Part shown: one piece after another, positions 35,354 to 47,139 of the stretch
Position numbering within the stretch: the first letter of the stretch is position 1
How the letters are laid out: every line of letters begins with the position of its first letter
Made by a program: the position numbers and the translations under genes
Notes under the pieces: generated by a model
The model's database searches: none
Told to the model about the DNA's origin: nothing
The model's input: the letters and a program-made list of their open reading frames with translations, nothing else
From: Theocolax elegans
Taxonomy: Eukaryota; Arthropoda; Insecta; Hymenoptera; Cerocephalidae
Direction: 5' to 3'
Length of the DNA: 64,000 bases
NCBI GenBank assembly: GCA_026168455.1
Contig: CM047431.1
Span: 26,260,623-26,324,622 of the forward strand

Positions 35354-36036
35354 CTCGAGCTTTCTTTAATGAATCTTCGAATACCTCTTAAACATTTAAG
35401 ACTTAGCGATATGCAAGTACATTGCTAAAAACAGGGTCTTACGCAATTACTTTCAAAAAATATTGCTGAAAACTTCTTAGGTAGAAATAAAAGTCAAAAT
35501 TACAATATTATCGTAGGATTAAGTTGTTTAATGAAATTGAAATTGCATTTCCTTTATTTACATTTAGATTACTTTCTTGCTCATTTAGCTGATTTAAGCG
35601 AGGAACAAGGTGAACGATTTCACCAAGAAATTAAAGAAATGGAAAACCATGCGGATGATCATATTGAATTTTTGGTGAAAATTTTTTTATATCTGATCAC
35701 GGATTTGAAATGAGCAGGTCTTTTTACGTAAGAACATGTTTTCCCCATTAACGTTTAGATAGTCATAGATTTATTAAGACAAAAAATCAATCGACTATGA
35801 AAAAAAAATGTTAAGGGTTAACTTCATGAGAGATTTTTGCTGGTCTCTAAAACGAGAAGTTATTCCAAAAGGAAAGACTCCAAAAACACGAAAGCGAAAA
35901 ACAGTATAAACATTATAATAAATGCTACTAATTAAAGCTTGGAATTTATGGGCTTGGTATGTATGTGAGTTTATAGTTGTAAGTTTAGTTTTTGTAGGAT
36001 TATTTACTTGTCATATGCAGCCTGTATATATAAGCC

Positions 36037-36067
<31 letters not shown>

Positions 36068-36318
36068 AAGCATTTAAATCTTACATCAGATTTATTAGCT
36101 TTACATCATTAAGTTGTACAGTAGTATTAGCTAATAAATCACAGAGCTTACAGTTTTTATACATTTAAATTACATTTCCTTAGATATGTTACGATTTCTT
36201 GACAAGCAGCTATATGTGGCTCTGAAAGTACTACAGACATTTTCATTGGCAGTTGATATTTTAAATTATACAATTTTTTAATTAACGTTGTCCGTTGTAC
36301 ATTAAATTGTGAGCATTG

Positions 36319-39300
36319 TCATACTATATGGTCAAGATCTTGATCAGCTTCTTGGCATGAGCATTTAGGGTTATTTATGATATTGACCCTTGATAGTGAT
36401 GCTGCTAAACCATAATGATCACATCTACATCTATTGATTGTTACAATAAGTTCTCGTGACAGAGTTTTGTTATAGAACCACGGCCTATTTGCTTTAACAT
36501 AATAGTTTTCAAAGTACGCTTTTCCTTTAGTTAAACCTAAGTTGCTTACAAGTTCTTCGGTATTTTTAGTCATTTGTTTCTTAAAAATTTCAGAGAGACC
36601 TGTAAATGGCAGCCCTAAATCTACATAAATATTCGGATCTTTGCTAGCATTTCTTGCTGCTGCATCGGCTAGTTCGTTTCCTTTAATTCCACAATGAGAA
36701 GGGACCCATATGAAATTTATAGAAGCGGTTTTTGTTTTCTTTTTTATAAATTCTAAATACTTTTTTTTAATTTCTAAAATGTATGTGTTGATCTTTATAT
36801 CGATTTTGCACCGTTCGAGGCTTTCAAGAACACTTAATGCGTCTGTTATTACATAAATGTTTTTATAACTATATTCCAGTGCAATGTCCATAGCATCATT
36901 TAACGCAATACTCTCCGCGGTGAAGGTATTAGTGAGAAGGTTTATATTTTTTTTGCATAGATTTGTCGATTGTCGTGCTAATACAAGAGGTTGTTACATG
37001 ATTCTTAATGTTGCTTTTACTAGCATCTGTATAAATCTCTATGTGGTCATCTGTATTGAAAAATTTCCTGAAATTATCGTTAGGATTTTTCGCTTGTTTT
37101 AGCTCTTTGCCAAGATTTTTATTAACAGGTATTGAAGTTAAAAGTACGTCATAATCATAATTATAGATATTGTATGCTGTCGTTTTTATAGTTGTTATAT
37201 TTAGGCTTTTAATTTCATTTATGCATTTTTCAAATAATTTTTTACGTTTTCTTTTGCATTTGAACAGTGCACTAGAATAGTAGTTATTTACAATATTAGA
37301 GATTAATAAGTTGTCATTACTAAGTATTTTAACAAGATAATTGCAGCAAAGAAATTTGGCTCTTTCTTTTATTGATGGGAGTTTAGATTCTGCTAAAAGT
37401 ATACTGATCGGAGTTGATTTACGATATCCATAAGCCATTCGTATTGCTGCGTACTGGATTTGCTCTAATTTTTTTATTATAGACTTATTGGTAGGGAAAT
37501 AAACAAAGTTCGCGTATTCTAAAATCGATCTTATAAAGCTTTTATAAAATATTATCAAAGTGCTGGGGTCTGCTCCCCACCAAGTACCACATAAATACTT
37601 TAAAATATTGAGAGCTCTATGACATTTACTTAGAGTTTTATTAATTTGTTGTCTAAATGTAAATTTAAAATCAAATATTATTCCTAGAAAACGTACTGTC
37701 TCGCTTGATTTAATAGAACATTCATTATTTATTTGAATTTCGTGTTCTCCCGGAGAAACATTATTATTATTAAAATTTATAAAAATGGTTTTTTGTGGTG
37801 CAAGGTCTAATCCAAGCTTTTTTAATTCGTAATTTAGTTTGAATAATTCCTTTTGAAGAGAGTTTTTATTGTTTGAAAATAGAGCAATATCGTCTGCAAA
37901 TTGCGATACAAAAATAGTTCTAGGTGAGCTTTTAAAAAGGTCAGATACATATATAATATATAATAATGGACTTAAGACCCCTCCTTGGGGTACTCCCTTG
38001 TATGAAATTTTATAATCATCAGATAGCGAAGAGTATAAGTGTCTTTCGTATGTAAGAAATTTAACGAATTTGATTAACTGATAAGGACAACCTATTAAAG
38101 CAAGTTTTTTAATTAGTAAATCGCTTAAAACATTGTCAAACGCTCCGCAAATATCGAGAAATACAGCGTATAACTCTTTCTTTTTTCTTAAAGAATTTTG
38201 GATATTTATTGATAAATTTAGTAAGTTATCTACGCAGGATTGGCCTTTTCGAAAGCCACTTTGGCTTTTAGGTAAAATATTTTGAGTTTCTATCCACCAT
38301 TGCATCTTATTCTTAAGAATAGTCTCAAATAGTTTGCAGATAGCTGAAGTTAAAGCTATAGGTCGGTAACTAATTCCGTCGGCTTTGCTAACAAAGTGTA
38401 AATATGTTTGTTTCCATTGATCTGGGAATTCACTTTTACGGTACATTTCATTAAGAATATCTAAAAGGATTAATTTATATTTTGGAGACAACTTTTGTAA
38501 CGAGTAGTAATCTATACCATCTAAGCCTGTGGCGGACTTAGTATTGCGTGAATCAAGGGCTAAGTTAAATTCCGCATAAGTAAATTCCCTTTGTAAGAAA
38601 TCATTATCACTGCAATTTGGAATCCAGCTAGGATTACGCGGGACCCATGGTGGGCAGACTTTGTTTAAAACTATCTCTTTGTTGTCATTTTGAAGATTTT
38701 CGGATAGATGTACAGGCGTGACTTTAATCCATTTATTTTTTAAAATTTTAGTTGTATCCCAAACGTATTTACCCCTAGTCTGAAAGTTTATTGTGCTAGC
38801 AAAGTTTTTATAATGTTCTCTTCTTTTACTTTTAAATGTTCGATATGAAATGGCCCTGAGTCTTTTATATTCAATAAAATCATTTATCAATTTGGTCTTT
38901 TCCCATTTTTTGAACGCAATATTTCTAAGGTCTTTACTTTTTTGGCAGTCTTCATCCCACCAAGCAACAGGGTTTCGATGAATATTTTTATTTACTATTT
39001 TATTTTTAGGTGTGTTATTTTTAATGGCGTTAGAAAGTATTTCAATAAACAAATTATATTTCTCTTTAACTGACATATTTTCGTACTCATTTGTAAAAAA
39101 TTGTGGAAATTTAGTATCTAATTCAAATTCAATATCCTGCCAGTTTGTTCTTGTAGATCTAAGTTTAAAAGATTTTTTATTATAGATCGATTTTTCTGAA
39201 TTGATTGAGATTTCTATTGGATAATGGTCTGATCCATACGTTTCTTTTTGAACAAAAGTTTCGATTTTATCATAAAAAAATTTATTAGATATGATTAAGT

Positions 39301-39874
39301 CTATATTTGAGGTCGATGTGTTATCAATGTGCGTGATAGTATTATTGTTAAGTGTGATTAAATCTAATCTATCTAGGGAATCAAGAAGATGTTCGCCATT
39401 CGCGTCAGTTTTTTGGCAATTCCATAGAATATTGTGCGCATTGAAATCGCCTACAATTATATTATTTTCATTCTTAGATACATTTGAGAAGATGATGTCC
39501 CATTCATTAGATTTAAGATTAATATTAGGAGGTTTGTAACACGTTAGTAAATTAAAAACCGGAATGACGTTGGTTAGTTGAATACCACAAATTTCCACCG
39601 AATCGTCTGGAGTCATAATAGTTTTAATTTCTTTGTACGCTATATTATTACGTATTAATATTAATATACCTCCACCTCTTTTGTTTTCTCTATCTTTTCG
39701 AAAAGTAACGAATCCAGGGTAGTGAAAATTATCTATAGATGGTCGAAGCCATGACTCTACACATACGAAGATATCAATTCCTTGTAGTATCAGATGAATT
39801 TCATTTTTACGCCGAAGAATGCTTCTTGCATTCCAAAAAAGAACTTTTATACTATTGTTGTTTTTTTGAGTCAT
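36319..39874 (-). pseudogene. ORF2: endonuclease, reverse transcriptase, RNase H (one frameshift)
   Basis: From the ATG at 39874: an N-terminal AP-like endonuclease (VLFWNARSIL, GDFNAHNILW, SDHYPIEI), then reverse transcriptase with QSGFRKGQSCVDNLL, DICGAFDNV, PQGGVLSPLLY and catalytic FADDIALF (about residue 659), then RNase H starting IEIYTDAS and continuing VPSHCGIKGNELADAAA. A single frameshift in the A run near 36940 divides RNase H: the first frame stops at 36929 and the second runs 36891-36319, ending near QEADQDLDHIV. Apart from this break it is fully open over about 1,180 codons, so the copy is young. The product would copy its own RNA at nicked chromosomal DNA. Confidence 0.9.
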
Positions 39875-39929
39875 TTTTAAATTCAAACTATTTTTTTTTC
39901 CTTTTATTATTATTTTTATCTATTTAAAC

Positions 39930-41017
39930 TTATGATTCAGTATCGGTTGAGGGATGGTCACTATCAAGTTCCGTTTGAGTACTGTTTTGACCTAAATTTT
40001 CTGTTTTTATTAATTTGTTTTTCAGTCTAGTTAATTTTGATTTAATGTTTGATTCCGTAACTAAAGGGTATATTTGATCAATGATAAAGCCAATATTCGA
40101 TATATCGTTGGTTAAATTCCATGCTTCTATGTAACTACTAGAATCGTTAAGACATTTTACTAAGAAATCTTGGAATTTCTCTGATGTAATACTAATATTG
40201 TCTTTCGCACTGTTTAGATTATCGTATGCTGTGTTTATAACTTTTCGTAATTTGTTTGTATCTATAACACTATTTTTTTCTTCTGTATTGTGAAGTTTTT
40301 TTTTCTTTTTTTGGCGTTTACTAGTTTTAGGAGGAGGCAAATCTGAGTTTTCCTTTATTTTTTGTAAAATGTTATTTTTTTCTAGATTATTACTGTTATG
40401 TTGCTCCATTATAAAAGAGGTTGAGCTTGATAAATCACTGTTGGTTGTAGAGTGAGGTCTTTTTTGGTTAATCTTGGTTTCCATATTTTCAATTTGGTGT
40501 AAATTGAGACTTTGTTGAGTGAGGTTTTCTTCTATAGCTATTAGATTGTCTTGCGAATTGTAGTCGAAGTCAGTGTTTACATTGGGGCATACTTTTGATA
40601 TGTGCCCAGCCTGTTTACATACAAAACAATGTGCGGAATCTTTTGATAAATACGCCCAGTACGAGATATTTTCAATTGTAAATTGTAGAGTGTCAGGTAA
40701 TTTTCTTTCGTCTTCTTCCTGTATATAAAACTGTCGACGGAAAGACATTATATGTGATCTGCCCGGTTTTGAGGAGCTGGATCGAATTTTAGAAATTTTT
40801 GAAACAATAGGAATTCCTTTGACTTTTAGGGCATCAATAATATCTTGGTTTGTAATAAACGGATGAATGTTTGAAATAACGATTCTCTTATTATTGTTTT
40901 TCAATGGTTTGATTTTTAGTTGAAATTCGTTTATGGTAACCGTTTTATTTATAATTAGGTTAACTTGCTCTTCATTAGTTAAATAAATACAGACCCGTTT
41001 ACCTGATATTTTTGATA
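39930..41017 (-). pseudogene. ORF1 (gag-like, CCHC zinc knuckle), C-terminal part
   Basis: The open frame contains an RNA-binding-like segment (KKNNKRIVISNIHPFITNQD is close to what is read), a single zinc knuckle CFVCKQAGHISKVC (CX2CX4HX4C), and a long charged region with KRQKKKKK. It stops 55 bases before the ORF2 ATG. Its 5' end is cut by the palindromic element at 41018. The first codons of the open frame above that point belong to the inserted element. Confidence 0.85.
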
Positions 41018-43429
41018 TACAGGGTGTTCTGAAATTCATTCCGTTAATTTCGCACACATATAAAGCACGAAATTCTAAGCAACTTTTCTATCTGACAAAT
41101 TTCGATTTGAAGCTTATTTATTAAGTTATTGTTAGTTAAACATTATTAATTCGAGCCAATCAGAGCGCGCCAGTCGGCGATGGGCGGTGCAGAGAGACCG
41201 AAAGCGGTGCGTGGAGGGAGCGCCCGGAGAGGGGAAGCATATTGGTTGATTCATTTGTTATTCAACACGTTAATATGCGACAAAATTAAGAAAATCGGGA
41301 GATTAAAAAATGGCCGAAAAGGAAATATCAAGCATTATTATTTTATTATTTAATTATTTAATTGCTTTACGCATTTTAAATAAATTTATTGTTTAATAAA
41401 TTAATACCAAGGATATCTTAGAAACCACTTCATCGAATAAACTGACATTTTAACAATAATGATTTTAATCCAATTGAATGAAACAGAATTTTGTAATTAA
41501 ATTCGAAATGTTAATGTTAATTATTATATTAAAAAATTAATTATTTAGCTGTTTATTAAACAATTTTTTAATTTTTCTGAATAACTTGACAAGTATAATT
41601 TTTTTTACTATATTATAACACAGTCTATTTCATTTAAGAGGATTAAAAATGTTGAAAAGTTACTGTTAAAATATTAGTCTATTCGATGAAATTGTTCCTG
41701 GGATATCATATCTATTGTGGAAAAAAAACTCAGGGTATAGAGTCTCTTATAATTAATTAAAATAGTACCCTAGTAGAAATCTGACAATAAATGTAACAAT
41801 TTTAAGTCAGAAAATGGCCAATTATCATAAAATACCCAATAAATGCCCAATTAATCGCAACATTAGAGTTTTTTTAACCTTAAATGTTACATTTTTACTA
41901 GGGTTATGCTACATATAAATTGGCCAAAAAAATGAAATTAAAAGTTAATAATAAGTAAATTGGCTTAAAAAATTAAGAATGCTTTCACTTGTTATGAAAA
42001 CAATTATTAGTTAATAATATTGAATTGTTTTTCCAATTTTAACCCAGGCTTATCCCCTTAATCAAATAAATATTGGTGATTTCACGACGAGTGTACATAA
42101 ATTTTAAAATGGCTCATGTTTTTTAGATAGACTAAAAATATAATCCATAATCTGCAAGAACTTTAATTCAAAATATTAATTTGTATCAGAGTTATGCATG
42201 TTTTTTCCTTTTTTCCAATTTTCACCATATTGGAAGTATATCTTAAAATACCTCAAAATAGGTCAACTGTTTCTATTACATAAGGTAAAAGTATCAGCGC
42301 CGGAACGGTTTTTTACTAGGTATGTAAATTTTAATTATTTTTAAGCAAAATAAAGAGCTATACCATTACTGTTTGTTAGCTTATGATAAATTATTAGCGT
42401 TCAATTCATATTTTTTCGGAGTTAATAATTAATAATTTTTCATGTTAATTCTATTTTTTTATGCTTATGTTGACTCTATTTATTAAATATGAGATAAAAA
42501 ACTGTCAATATGAATTTTTACATAAGTTGGAACATTCAACATAATTATGTTGATTAGAATTGTGTTTTTTAAATAATTTATTTACTACATATAGTTGACT
42601 TATCGAAGATGATGTAAAATATTAAAATAGTTATTAGTTAACGATTGCTAACAATTACACATTTAAAAACTCTAAATAAATATTCAATATCTTGATGTTA
42701 AAAGTGTTCCACGAAGCGGACGAAATATAGAATTATGTACCAACTATGAAACATTTTTTCTTGCTGTTCCAATACTTATGGACATGAGAAAATGATGTAC
42801 ATATTTTGCAACAGTATAATTTATGAAGCAATTAGATATAAATTTGAATTTTAGTGTACATCATATGAAAGTATAGCTTCTATACGTAATATTATGTTTG
42901 TAAAGCATAATGAATTATGTTTAAATAGCTTCAAACAAGGCATCGGAAATCAGCACTATTTGTCATCATAACCTTCCAAATTATTTGACTTTTGAACCTT
43001 TTATATTTTTTTTTTCTTGATTACATATATTTTATGTTCTTATATTTATAAATCTACATTTCTTAACTTATTTGAAATATGATTTATTTTTCCATTTATA
43101 AAAGACTCAAAGTTTTGTTAAAATATAGTAATTCAATACTATATGTTCCACAATACGGCACTGTTTCGCAATTGGTACTTTCACCTTATTAAATGGGAAA
43201 AAGTTTAACGCGCTCAATATAATTGTTTACCATTTTTACAAATACCTAATTTGCAGTAATAAAATTGGCTATCAAGTAGTTTTGATTTTGGACTGTACGA
43301 CAGCAACAATATGGCTCTGATTGAATAACAGGTTATTCTTTGAAACAATAGCTTTTCAACAAAATTTGTTTTAATATGGGATTTTGATGCAAACCAAAAA
43401 TATAATAAATCAATGATATTGTACTAGTG

Positions 43430-44648
43430 AAAAATTGAAAATAGACAGTTTTAGCACTCGGGTACCCATGTCATACTATCCAACAGTTCTATTCAACAAT
43501 TATTATCCTGGATAACACTTTTTCGTCTAATTATTTGGATACTACTATGTTTATTTAATAATATTAATTTATTGAACTTATATTAAATGTGTATGAATAT
43601 GTAGCCAATGAAACTTGTGAATTGGATTTTTATAATTTTTTCACCAAATAGTGTTTTTTAGGATTTTATTAATTAGACAGATCTAGAATATCTAAATTTA
43701 ATTAATTATATTAATATTACTTATCAATAATACTAAAAAAGACAATTTAGTGAAAAAGATATTAAAACCCAATTAACAAGTTATATTAGTTACATTAAAC
43801 TTATCTTCAATTAATAATTTACTTAAATTTTCTTAAAATTAATTTTTGTTAGGTATATGATAGTTTTGTAAAATTTCATTAATGACATTAAATAAACATT
43901 GTATAATTCAATTAGTTAGGTTTAATAAAAAGTTTATTCAGGACAATAATTTTTGAATAAAAATGTTGGTTCTATGAAATGGGTACTCAAGTACTAAAAC
44001 TGTCTATTTTCAATTTTTCATTTAATATACAATATTTATATTGTACTAGTGAAAAATTGAAAATAGACAGTTTAGCACTCGGGTACCCATGTCATACTAT
44101 CCAACAGTTCTATTCAACAATTATTATCCTGGATAACACTTTTTTCGTCTAATTATTTGGATACTACTATGTTTATTTAATAATATTAATTTATTGAACT
44201 TATATTAAATGTGTATGAATATGTAGCCAATGAAACTTGTGAATTGGATTTTTATAATTTTTTCACCAAATAGTGTTTTTTAGGATTTTATTAATTATGA
44301 CAGATCTAAGAATATCTAAATTTAATTAATTATAGTTAATATTACTTATCAATAATACTAAAAAAGACAATTTAGTGAAAAAGATATTAAAACCCAATTA
44401 ACAAGTTATATTAGTTACATTAAACTTATCTTCAATTAATAATATTTACTTAAATTTTCTTAAAATTAATTTTTGTTAGGTATATGATAGTTTTGTAAAA
44501 TTTCATTAATGACATTAAATAAACATTGTATAATTCAATTAGTTAGGTTTAATAAAAAGTTTATACAGGACAATAATTTTTGAATAAAAATGTTTGTTCT
44601 ATGAAATGGGTACTCAAGTACTAAAACTGTCTATTTTCAATTTTTCAT
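43430..44648. repeat. Two ~600-bp MITE-like copies in tandem
   Basis: 43430-44028 and 44048-44648 are nearly identical. Each starts TGAAAAATTGAAAATAGACA and ends with the inverse TGTCTATTTTCAATTTTTCA, with GCACTCGGGTACCCAT / ATGGGTACTCAAGTAC next to it. They are joined by a short TTTAATATACAATATTTATA spacer that also follows copy 2. No coding capacity. Confidence 0.85.
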
Positions 44649-44765
44649 TTAATATACAATATTTATACAATATCTTTGCTTTATTATATCTTTGGTTTGA
44701 ATCAAGATCCCATATTTAATCAAATTTTGTTGATAAGCTATTGTTTCAAAGAATAACCTATTTTT

Positions 44766-44965
44766 TTATTTTAACGGCGCTCTTTTTATGCTCCCAAATT
44801 GGTGCTAATCAGCGACGGAGGTTACACGATGTCTTTGTTAAGAAAGCACTTTAAAAATACATTTCCCAGTGTGGTGTTTGTATCAATCGGCCGGGGCTGG
44901 GAATCGAACCTGGGACCTCCAGATTACGAGCCCGACGCCCTACCAAGCGAGCCATCGCAAGCCTC
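44766..44965 (-). mobile_element. tRNA-derived SINE (tRNA-Thr-like head)
   Basis: Minus strand: A box TGGCTCGCTTGGTAGGGC, a plausible anticodon loop CTCGTAA (anticodon CGT, Thr), B box GGTTCGATTCCCAGC near 44900, then an unrelated ~110-nt body ending in an A-rich tail (about 44780-44766). T-stem pairing is imperfect and no acceptor stem forms, so it is a SINE and not a tRNA gene. It sits where the symmetry of the 41018-45938 arms stops. Confidence 0.75.
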
Positions 44966-45651
44966 ACAAACAATAAGATTTCTTAATTTTTTAAACCAAT
45001 TTACTTATTATTAACTTTTAATTTCATTTTTTTGGCCAATTTATATGTAGCATAACCCTAGTAAAAATGTAACATATAAGGTTAAAAAACTCTAATGTTG
45101 CGATTAATTGGGCATTTATTGGGTATTTTATGATAATTGGCCATTTTCTGACTTAAAATTGTTACATTTATTGTCAGATTTCTACTAGGGTACTATTTTA
45201 ATTAATTATAAGAGACTCTATACCCTGAGTTTTTTTTCCACAATAGATATGATATCCCAGGAACAATTTCATCGAATAGACTAATATTTTAACAGTAACT
45301 TTTCAACATTTTTAATCCTCTTAAATGAAATAGACTGTGTTATAATATAGTAAAAAAAATTATACTTGTCAAGTTATTCAGAAAAATTAAAAAATTGTTT
45401 AATAAACAGCTAAATAATTAGTTTTTTAATATAATAATTAACATTAACATTTCGAATTTAATTACAAAATTCTGTTTCATTCAATTGGATTAAAATCATT
45501 ATTGTTAAAATGTCAGTTTATTCGATGAAGTGGTTTCTAAGATATCCTTGGTATTAATTTATTAAACAATAAATTTATTTAAAATGCGTAAAGCAATTAA
45601 ATAATTAAATAATAAAATAATAATGCTTGATATTTCCTTTTCGGCCATTTT

Positions 45652-47124
45652 TTAATCTCCCAATTCTCTTAATTTTGTCGCATATTATCGTGTTGAATAA
45701 CAAATGAATCAACCAATATGCTTCCCCTCTCCGGGCGCTCCCTCCACGCACCGCTTTCGGTCTCTCTGCACCGCCCATCGCCGACTGGCGCGCTCTGATT
45801 GGCTCGAATTAATAATGTTTAACTAACAATAACTTAATAAATAAGCTTCAAATCGAAATTTGTCAGATAGAAAAGTTGCTTAGAATTTCGTGCTTTATGT
45901 GTGCGAAATTAACGGAATGAATTTCAGAACACCCTGTATATCTTACAGTTGCTAAATCAATTAGTTGTTCTAGACCATCTAAATAATCGTCGATTGTCAA
46001 ACCTTCGATGGAGTCCATTATAATTGCATATTCACGTTTGGAAATTGGCACTTGAGATAGAACTTGAGAGTAAGAGATCATTTTGTTCACTTGATTTGGA
46101 GTATTCTTTTGTGTATTAACGTATGATGTTGAAACTGTGGGTGTATTTATACATTATTTCAAAGGATTACAGCCTCCAGTAGTGGAAGCCATCTCCACTA
46201 ACCGTAGCACCGTTGCAGCGATACCGCAACGGTACTATTTCACTCAGTTTTATTTTGCACACTTTACACTTACACTGATATAATAACTTATATTGTATAT
46301 CACGCTATTCTCGAAAATATTTACAATTGCGGAGCAACTTGTAAACACGTCCGTTCAAGTCAAACGCTCAAACGACACTCTCATATATTTAATCTCCCAA
46401 TTCTCTTAATTTTGTCGCATATTATCGTGTTGAATAACAAATGAATCAACCAATATGCTTCCCCTCTCCGGGCGCTCCCTCCACGCACCGCTTTCGGTCT
46501 CTCTGCACCGCCCATCGCCGACTGGCGCGCTCTGATTGGCTCGAATTAATAATGTTTAACTAACAATAACTTAATAAATAAGCTTCAAATCGAAATTTGT
46601 CAGATAGAAAAGTTGCTTAGAATTTCGTGCTTTATGTGTGCGAAATTAACGGAATGAATTTCAGAACACCCTGTATATCTTACAGTTGCTAAATCAATTA
46701 GTTGTTCTAGACCATCTAAATAATCGTCGATTGTCAAACCGTCGATGGAGTCCATTATAATTGCATATTCACGTTTGGAAATTGGCACTTGAGATAGAAC
46801 TTGAGAGTAAGAGATCATTTTGTTCACTTGATTTGGAGTATTCTTTTGTGTATTAACGTATGATGTTGAAACTGTGGGTGTATTTATACATTATTTCAAA
46901 GGATTACAGCCTCCAGTAGTGGAAGCCATCTCCACTAACCGTAGCACCGTTGCAGCGATACCGCAACGGTACTATTTCACTCAGTTTTATTTTGCACACT
47001 TTACACTTACACTGATATAATAACTTATATTGTATATCACGCTATTCTCGAAAATATTTACAATTGCGGAGCAACTTGTAAACACGTCCGTTCAAGTCAA
47101 ACGCTCAAACGACACTCTCATATA
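45652..47124. repeat. ~737-bp tandem duplication across the element/ORF1 junction
   Basis: About 45649-46388 is repeated at 46389-47124. Each copy holds the outer end of the palindromic element, the first ~45 codons of ORF1 and the retrotransposon 5' UTR. The coding part differs by one codon (Glu/Asp, 46012 against 46741). The duplication lies inside the 13-bp target repeats of the retrotransposon, so it happened after both insertions. Confidence 0.92.
45941..46081 (-). pseudogene. ORF1 5' fragment (second copy at 46678-46818)
   Basis: From the ATG at 46081: ISYSQVLSQVPISKREYAII and on to LEQLIDLATVR, where the palindromic element begins. This is the missing start of the ORF1 at 39930-41017. 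If the element and one ATAT were removed, the two parts would differ by one base in frame, so an extra indel existed before or arose at the junction. A duplicate lies at 46678-46818. Confidence 0.8.
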
Positions 47125-47139
47125 AGCCTAATAAAAGTA

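Larger units (their letters stand above)
34975..35440. mobile_element. Short palindromic element with tRNA-like units in both arms
   Basis: The arms (about 35000-35190 and 35215-35405) are diverged inverted copies, sharing TGCTAAGTC...AAATGTT at the outside and CTTGAAGTCTTTATTT / AAATAAAGACTTCAAG next to the centre. Each arm contains an A box, a B box and a T run, pointing outward on opposite strands. It interrupts the 34690-35909 pseudogene. Confidence 0.7.
34690..35909 (+). pseudogene. Remnant of a repeated arthropod protein, split by a palindrome
   Basis: 34690-34905 encodes KMIPIHTRFSNVSDAKLK and continues to about FQ. After the palindromic insertion, 35531-35665 encodes LHFLYLHLDYFLAHLADLSE and EEQGERFHQEIKEMEN, and 35818-35909 encodes FMRDFCWSLKRE followed by a basic end and a stop. 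These motifs belong, from memory, to a high-copy arthropod protein of transposon origin whose function I do not know. The insertion and several frame breaks show it is dead. Confidence 0.5.
41018..45938. mobile_element. 4.9-kb palindromic element with ~970-bp terminal inverted repeats
   Basis: Starts (AT)ACAGGGTGTTCTGAAATTC and ends with the inverse. The arms (41018-41990 and 44970-45938) are nearly identical inverted copies, including the GC-rich AGCGCGCCAGTCGGCGATGG block. Flanks read GATAT / ATATC, so the target duplication is ATAT (or TA, if the ends are read as TACAGGG). It holds no transposase. The centre contains a SINE, two short inverted-repeat elements in tandem, and another inverted pair (43330-43420 / 44668-44762). 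A relic of the same family lies at 19116. The region 42000-43330 has nothing recognisable. Confidence 0.88.
36041..47119 (-). mobile_element. I/Jockey-type non-LTR retrotransposon with exact target duplication
   Basis: The minus-strand element runs from its 5' end at about 47119 to a poly(A) tail seen as a T run at 36040-36064. It is bounded by the exact 13-bp repeat ATATAAGCCTAAT (36028-36040 and 47120-47132). It has two ORFs: a CCHC gag-like ORF1, and an ORF2 with endonuclease, reverse transcriptase and RNase H, the domain set of the I-type group. A 4.9-kb palindromic element (41018-45938) splits ORF1, and a ~737-bp tandem duplication lies near the 5' end; without these the element would be about 5.4 kb. 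The 5' UTR is 46082-46388, repeated at 46819-47119. Confidence 0.9.

Noticed and set aside
44886..44963. Functional tRNA-Thr gene
   Set aside because: A and B boxes and an anticodon loop are present, but the acceptor stem does not pair, the T stem has mismatches, and an unrelated body with an A-rich tail follows. It is a SINE head.
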